43,868 nt of DNA from Acanthaster planci. Taxonomy: Eukaryota; Echinodermata; Asteroidea; Valvatida; Acanthasteridae. Positions within the stretch are counted from its first letter, which is position 1. Each line of letters opens with the position of its first letter. The notes below the pieces were generated by a model. It saw only the letters and a list, made by a program, of their open reading frames with translations. It was not told the origin of the DNA and made no database searches. The stretch covers positions 118,539 to 162,406 of the forward strand of contig NW_019091527.1 of the NCBI RefSeq assembly GCF_001949145.1, given 5' to 3'. The position numbers were made by a program, and so were the translations under genes. Below are positions 43,401 through 43,868 of the stretch, piece after piece.

Positions 43401-43836
43401 AATGTCCCCATGGGTCCATTCCTACATGTAGGTGGCCATGTTATTTGGTTTCATTTGGGATTTACGCAAATTTATAATTTTTGTTCAAAATACACAGTAA
43501 AAGTTTCATACAATAATTTTGCCTTCAAAGATTCCGCACAGCACTAAGAAAAGTGCACATTTATGGTCTAAAACAAAATGAGCAGTTTTGAAAAATTTTG
43601 AATAATTGATAGTGTCTGAAAACTGTCTGAGGAAACTGTGTGAGGTGGCTGTCTGACCTTCCTCCCGTTGCTAGCAGCAGGGTGTCGTAGCTGATGCTCT
43701 TGCCGTTCTTAAAGGCAACGCAGTTCAGCAGAGTGTCAACTGCAGTGGCCTCCATGTCTTTCTGAACATCAATGTCATACACGCTGTAGAAGTCAGGCTG
43801 GCGCAGGGACAACTCAGCACCCGACGAGGTTAGAGA
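28465..43836 (-). CDS. AIFM3: AIFM3-like apoptosis-inducing factor 3, C-terminal eight exons (partial)
   Basis: Eight minus-strand exons with GT/AG borders and fully compatible phases encode about 346 residues of an AIF-type flavoprotein. In order: FAD-domain segment ending SYDTLLLATGG (43836-43658); PGKDLRNVCVLRSPEDANYI and the NAD-binding loop VVIVGTSFIG (42635-42505) completed by MEMAAYFAG (41988-41873); GVKFYLNSDPEQ to CVMGVGVMPATNF (31520-31305); second FAD motif NVFAAGDIVQVPLA (30798-30681); PYFWTMLFGKSVRYA (29697-29599); NAGFEDVIIEGNPEELKF (29129-29054); VVAVASMNSDPVVSKFAEYI (28572-28468). The N-terminal Rieske domain lies beyond the right edge. AIFM3 is a mitochondria-associated NAD(P)H oxidoreductase linked to caspase-dependent death. 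The end is unsettled: TAA at 28467-28465, or splicing at a strong GAA/GTAAGT donor. A paralogue is possible, since marine invertebrates may carry several. Confidence 0.9.
28468..28572 (-). CDS. AIFM3: AIFM3-like exon (last one identified)
   Basis: Acceptor CTTACCATCCAG; encodes GDHVVAVASMNSDPVVSKFA and EYIASGRELTKSDV. It ends either at donor GAA/GTAAGT (28468) or, if read through, at AAG TAA with stop 28467-28465. In vertebrate AIFM3 a few more residues follow this point, which favours the donor. Confidence 0.85.
29054..29129 (-). CDS. AIFM3: AIFM3-like exon
   Basis: Acceptor TTATTCCACAG, donor ATCAA/GTGAGT. It encodes GYNAGFEDVIIEGNPEELKF and VAYYIK, 76 bp, matching the AIFM3 C-terminal domain. 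Confidence 0.9.
29599..29697 (-). CDS. AIFM3: AIFM3-like exon
   Basis: Acceptor TTCATGCAG, donor GCAG/GTGTTT (a weaker donor). It encodes RIAALNMLNQEMELDSVPYF and WTMLFGKSVRYA. Too short to stand out as an open frame, but it is unmistakable by family pattern and phase. Confidence 0.88.
30166..30381. repeat. 35-36-bp minisatellite, six units
   Basis: Units beginning CCCTCAACA start at 30166, 30201, 30236, 30271, 30307 and 30343. Each contains TTCACCCACAATGTCCA. The last two carry ATCATT where the first four have GTTTT. It lies in an AIFM3-like intron (29698-30680). Confidence 0.9.
30681..30798 (-). CDS. AIFM3: AIFM3-like exon with second FAD motif
   Basis: Acceptor TATCCCGCAG, donor CATG/GTAAGG. 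It encodes FLKTNKPNVFAAGDIVQVPL and NIGHWQVACIHG; FAAGD is the second FAD-binding aspartate motif. Confidence 0.9.
31305..31520 (-). CDS. AIFM3: AIFM3-like exon
   Basis: Acceptor TATGTAG, donor GACAAG/GTGAGA; 72 codons, phase 0 at both ends. It encodes MCEDKGVKFYLNSDPEQFNG and, near the end, CVMGVGVMPATNFLKDSG, the strand-turn conserved in pyridine nucleotide-disulphide oxidoreductases. Confidence 0.9.
31521..32387. other. Start of the 10.35-kb AIFM3-like intron, nothing recognised
   Basis: Non-coding; a C9 run near 32116-32124 is the only simple feature. Confidence 0.45.
32388..32899. repeat. Perfect 256-bp tandem duplication, each copy with a 40-bp perfect hairpin
   Basis: Copy one is 32388-32643 and copy two 32644-32899; I found no mismatch by eye. 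Each copy holds an inverted repeat: arms 32459-32498 and 32528-32567 (40 bp, perfect, 29-nt loop), and 32715-32754 and 32784-32823 in copy two. The arms contain GATGTAGCTTGGCCCACAGG and its complement. The identity implies a very recent duplication or an assembly artefact. A transcript would form a long perfect stem of the type that yields hairpin siRNAs; transcription is unknown. Confidence 0.85.
33255..33890 (+). mobile_element. LINE (CR1/L2-type) reverse transcriptase 3' fragment
   Basis: Broken plus-strand coding for the RT palm and C-terminal part of a non-LTR retrotransposon. YHLYAEDVSLYIF stands where YADD is usual (about 33267). In other frames follow ESLGVKFDSALKMDRHI, ARMIRPYISAEVREHAIRAI, LDYANSRLYGINSSL and LLRELHWLPVKQRIEFKIL. 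The last two are hallmarks of CR1/L2-like elements. Frameshifts and stops (for example 33625) and a 5' truncation make it dead. It lies in the long AIFM3-like intron, opposite to that gene's direction. Confidence 0.8.
33891..34640. other. Non-coding region upstream of the TRIM gene
   Basis: No coding signal and no convincing TATA box at a sensible distance; it presumably contains the TRIM promoter and 5' UTR, or an unseen upstream splice. Confidence 0.4.
34641..36605 (+). CDS. TRIM-type RING E3 ubiquitin ligase, intronless, 654 aa
   Basis: A complete open frame starts at ATG 34641 (AAGATGG context). RING finger C3HC4: C21, C24, C36, H38, C41, C44, C61, C64. B-box 1: about residues 107-144 (C107, C110, C120, C123, C128, C131, H135, H144). 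B-box 2: C170, H173, C182, C185, C190, C193, H198, H201. A coiled coil spans about 210-345, rich in K/E/Q. Residues about 400-654 form repeated beta-strand blades (IAVNDDDKLIGLCGSCVKVF, GVCCDTDGSIYVGVSRFPAG) like the NHL-type propeller of TRIM2/3/56 relatives. All zinc ligands are present, so ligase activity is expected; substrate unknown. It sits inside an AIFM3-like intron on the opposite strand. Lack of introns suggests retrocopy origin or a family typically in one exon. Many TRIM paralogues exist in such animals, so I give no symbol. Confidence 0.92.
   Translation: MASNVTTQSVFSNITMDQVVCSICTNHFRQPKVLDCLHTFCLDCLQNLRQSPDLNSNKLTCPRCARETILNGSGITDLPDNFAFSALVEEVAMQDKLLQGLGSGITCQACDEGNQAISRCMECDHFLCQECQRAHGRMTLMKSHRIYTLAQLRSGKITYKSKLREMIPKCREHPDQNVSVYCNTCLQVICTTCSVLNHPLHSVTALTDALEECQSIVAELVAKVQESKTELSSILRETCESHKALNAVFADTKRKIKKKADQEVAKIQKKISEIRQEEQTLLEETQQIYKERLKLFETVQTYNRTEVTQVEHRLDEVKRLMDQASCYEILELQQKLLVNLNELTWAKPKRVSDKLTFLDFEEGEKALGNLVLEEPGSAAKESPGPCQSLLREIHVWELKTEINNFKGKNAIIAHISTFSNNTILALQSTNQTFFTISSSTRPNESPPDPQRLQIKGLTKTRCIAVNDDDKLIGLCGSCVKVFDAQHQLLHQFKPAIGLDQPTCLAVDGSNLIAVGYEERSEISLHKLNGSLIRRLPAPMIECYLATYKQWLIYTTYWAKRLICIDYQGFTVFSTDMTDDILEGGHPTGVCCDTDGSIYVGVSRFPAGDVLHYSPDGKYIGYIITGCIAPCDITLTSDGQLVVAAGGSVRIYHRV
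36606..40348. other. Intron stretch downstream of TRIM, no supported gene
   Basis: AT-rich, with no AATAAA close after the TRIM stop. The minus-strand open stretch 38089-37778 (EIIVEGKKFVDHGAADPKEI, then lysine/tryptophan-rich) looks more protein-like than chance, but has no splice support, so it is not called. A T8 run lies near 38802. Confidence 0.4.
40441..40530. repeat. ACATGTA-rich low-complexity tract
   Basis: Overlapping ACATGTA/TACATGT palindromes inside the mariner-type element. Similar short tracts occur at about 32620, 32880, 33080 and 37690. Confidence 0.7.
40606..40622. repeat. Poly(A) run
   Basis: An uninterrupted run of A inside the mariner-type element; a simple repeat. Confidence 0.8.
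41873..41988 (-). CDS. AIFM3: AIFM3-like exon
   Basis: Acceptor TTTGCCAG, donor AAAAG/GTAAGT, ending on a codon boundary. It encodes MEMAAYFAGKASSVSIIGRS and the following SLGETIGKALQK helix. The long 10.35-kb intron follows. Confidence 0.9.
42505..42635 (-). CDS. AIFM3: AIFM3-like exon with NAD-binding loop
   Basis: Acceptor TTTCTCTGCAG, donor ATCG/GTAAGT. It encodes RVLDIPGKDLRNVCVLRSPE and the Rossmann start KNVVIVGTSFIG. The glycine codon is split with the next exon. Confidence 0.9.
42636..43657. other. AIFM3-like intron, nothing recognised
   Basis: This 1.02-kb intron and the 516-bp one at 41989-42504 carry no other feature I can identify. Confidence 0.6.
43658..43836 (-). CDS. AIFM3: AIFM3-like exon (first in window)
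   Basis: Acceptor GTGATAG before 43836 (phase 0), donor GGAAG/GTCAGA after 43658 (two bases over). It encodes LSLRQPDFYSVYDIDV, the region before the NAD domain, and SISYDTLLLATGG, the conserved FAD-contact strand. Confidence 0.85.
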
Positions 43837-43868
43837 CTATCACAACAGATCATGAAACAATGAGCAGA

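Noticed and set aside
1-43868. CRISPR array or bacterial operon
   Set aside because: No regularly spaced repeats with unique spacers and no ribosome-binding-site-linked gene runs; the splicing and transposons are animal.

Overview
This is eukaryotic DNA from a draft animal assembly: genes have spliced exons with GT/AG borders, introns run up to 10 kb, transposons are dense, and there is one 895-bp run of N. The best guess is a marine invertebrate deuterostome (echinoderm, hemichordate or lancelet). The reasons are a Ty3/gypsy element with the integrase-before-RT order described from deuterostomes (Gmr1-like), a Polinton-type polymerase, many ACATGTA-rich tracts and GCGCCCTCT motifs, and a TRIM gene of the type expanded in such animals. 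The species cannot be named from the sequence alone.

Left third (1-13.6 kb): a graveyard of nested mobile elements, none intact. A Polinton/Maverick-type DNA polymerase B pseudogene (138-1156 and 5857-8383) is split by a BEL/Pao LTR retrotransposon on the minus strand (1157-5856). That element has a 5-bp target duplication, a tRNA-Tyr primer-binding site and one truncated LTR. A second, internally deleted copy of the polymerase lies in tandem (8467-9013). Next comes a Gmr1-like element (9230-13605), whose integrase is split by a second gypsy element of Mag-like type (9862-12125) that has a 142-bp 5' LTR and a 5-bp target duplication.

Middle (13.6-28.4 kb): mostly non-coding, with an assembly gap (15417-16311), a tRNA-derived SINE, a short hAT-type MITE, a foldback element with a tRNA-like core, a perfect hairpin, a dense cluster of GCGCCCTCT motifs and a decayed CUB-domain exon on the minus strand that keeps its splice sites. 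A small three-exon plus-strand gene (22808-24315, 100 or 107 aa) can be assembled from consensus splice sites; I do not recognise the protein.

Right third (28.4-43.9 kb): the 3' part of an AIFM3-like gene (apoptosis-inducing factor 3, a flavin-dependent oxidoreductase) runs on the minus strand as eight phase-compatible exons. Its N-terminal exons lie beyond the right edge. Its 10.3-kb intron holds a complete intronless TRIM gene (654 aa; RING, two B-boxes, coiled coil, beta-propeller-like C-terminus) on the opposite strand, plus a LINE fragment, a perfect 256-bp tandem duplication with a 40-bp hairpin in each copy, and a 1.08-kb Tc1/mariner-type non-autonomous transposon. The AIFM3-like gene and the small three-exon gene are convergent.
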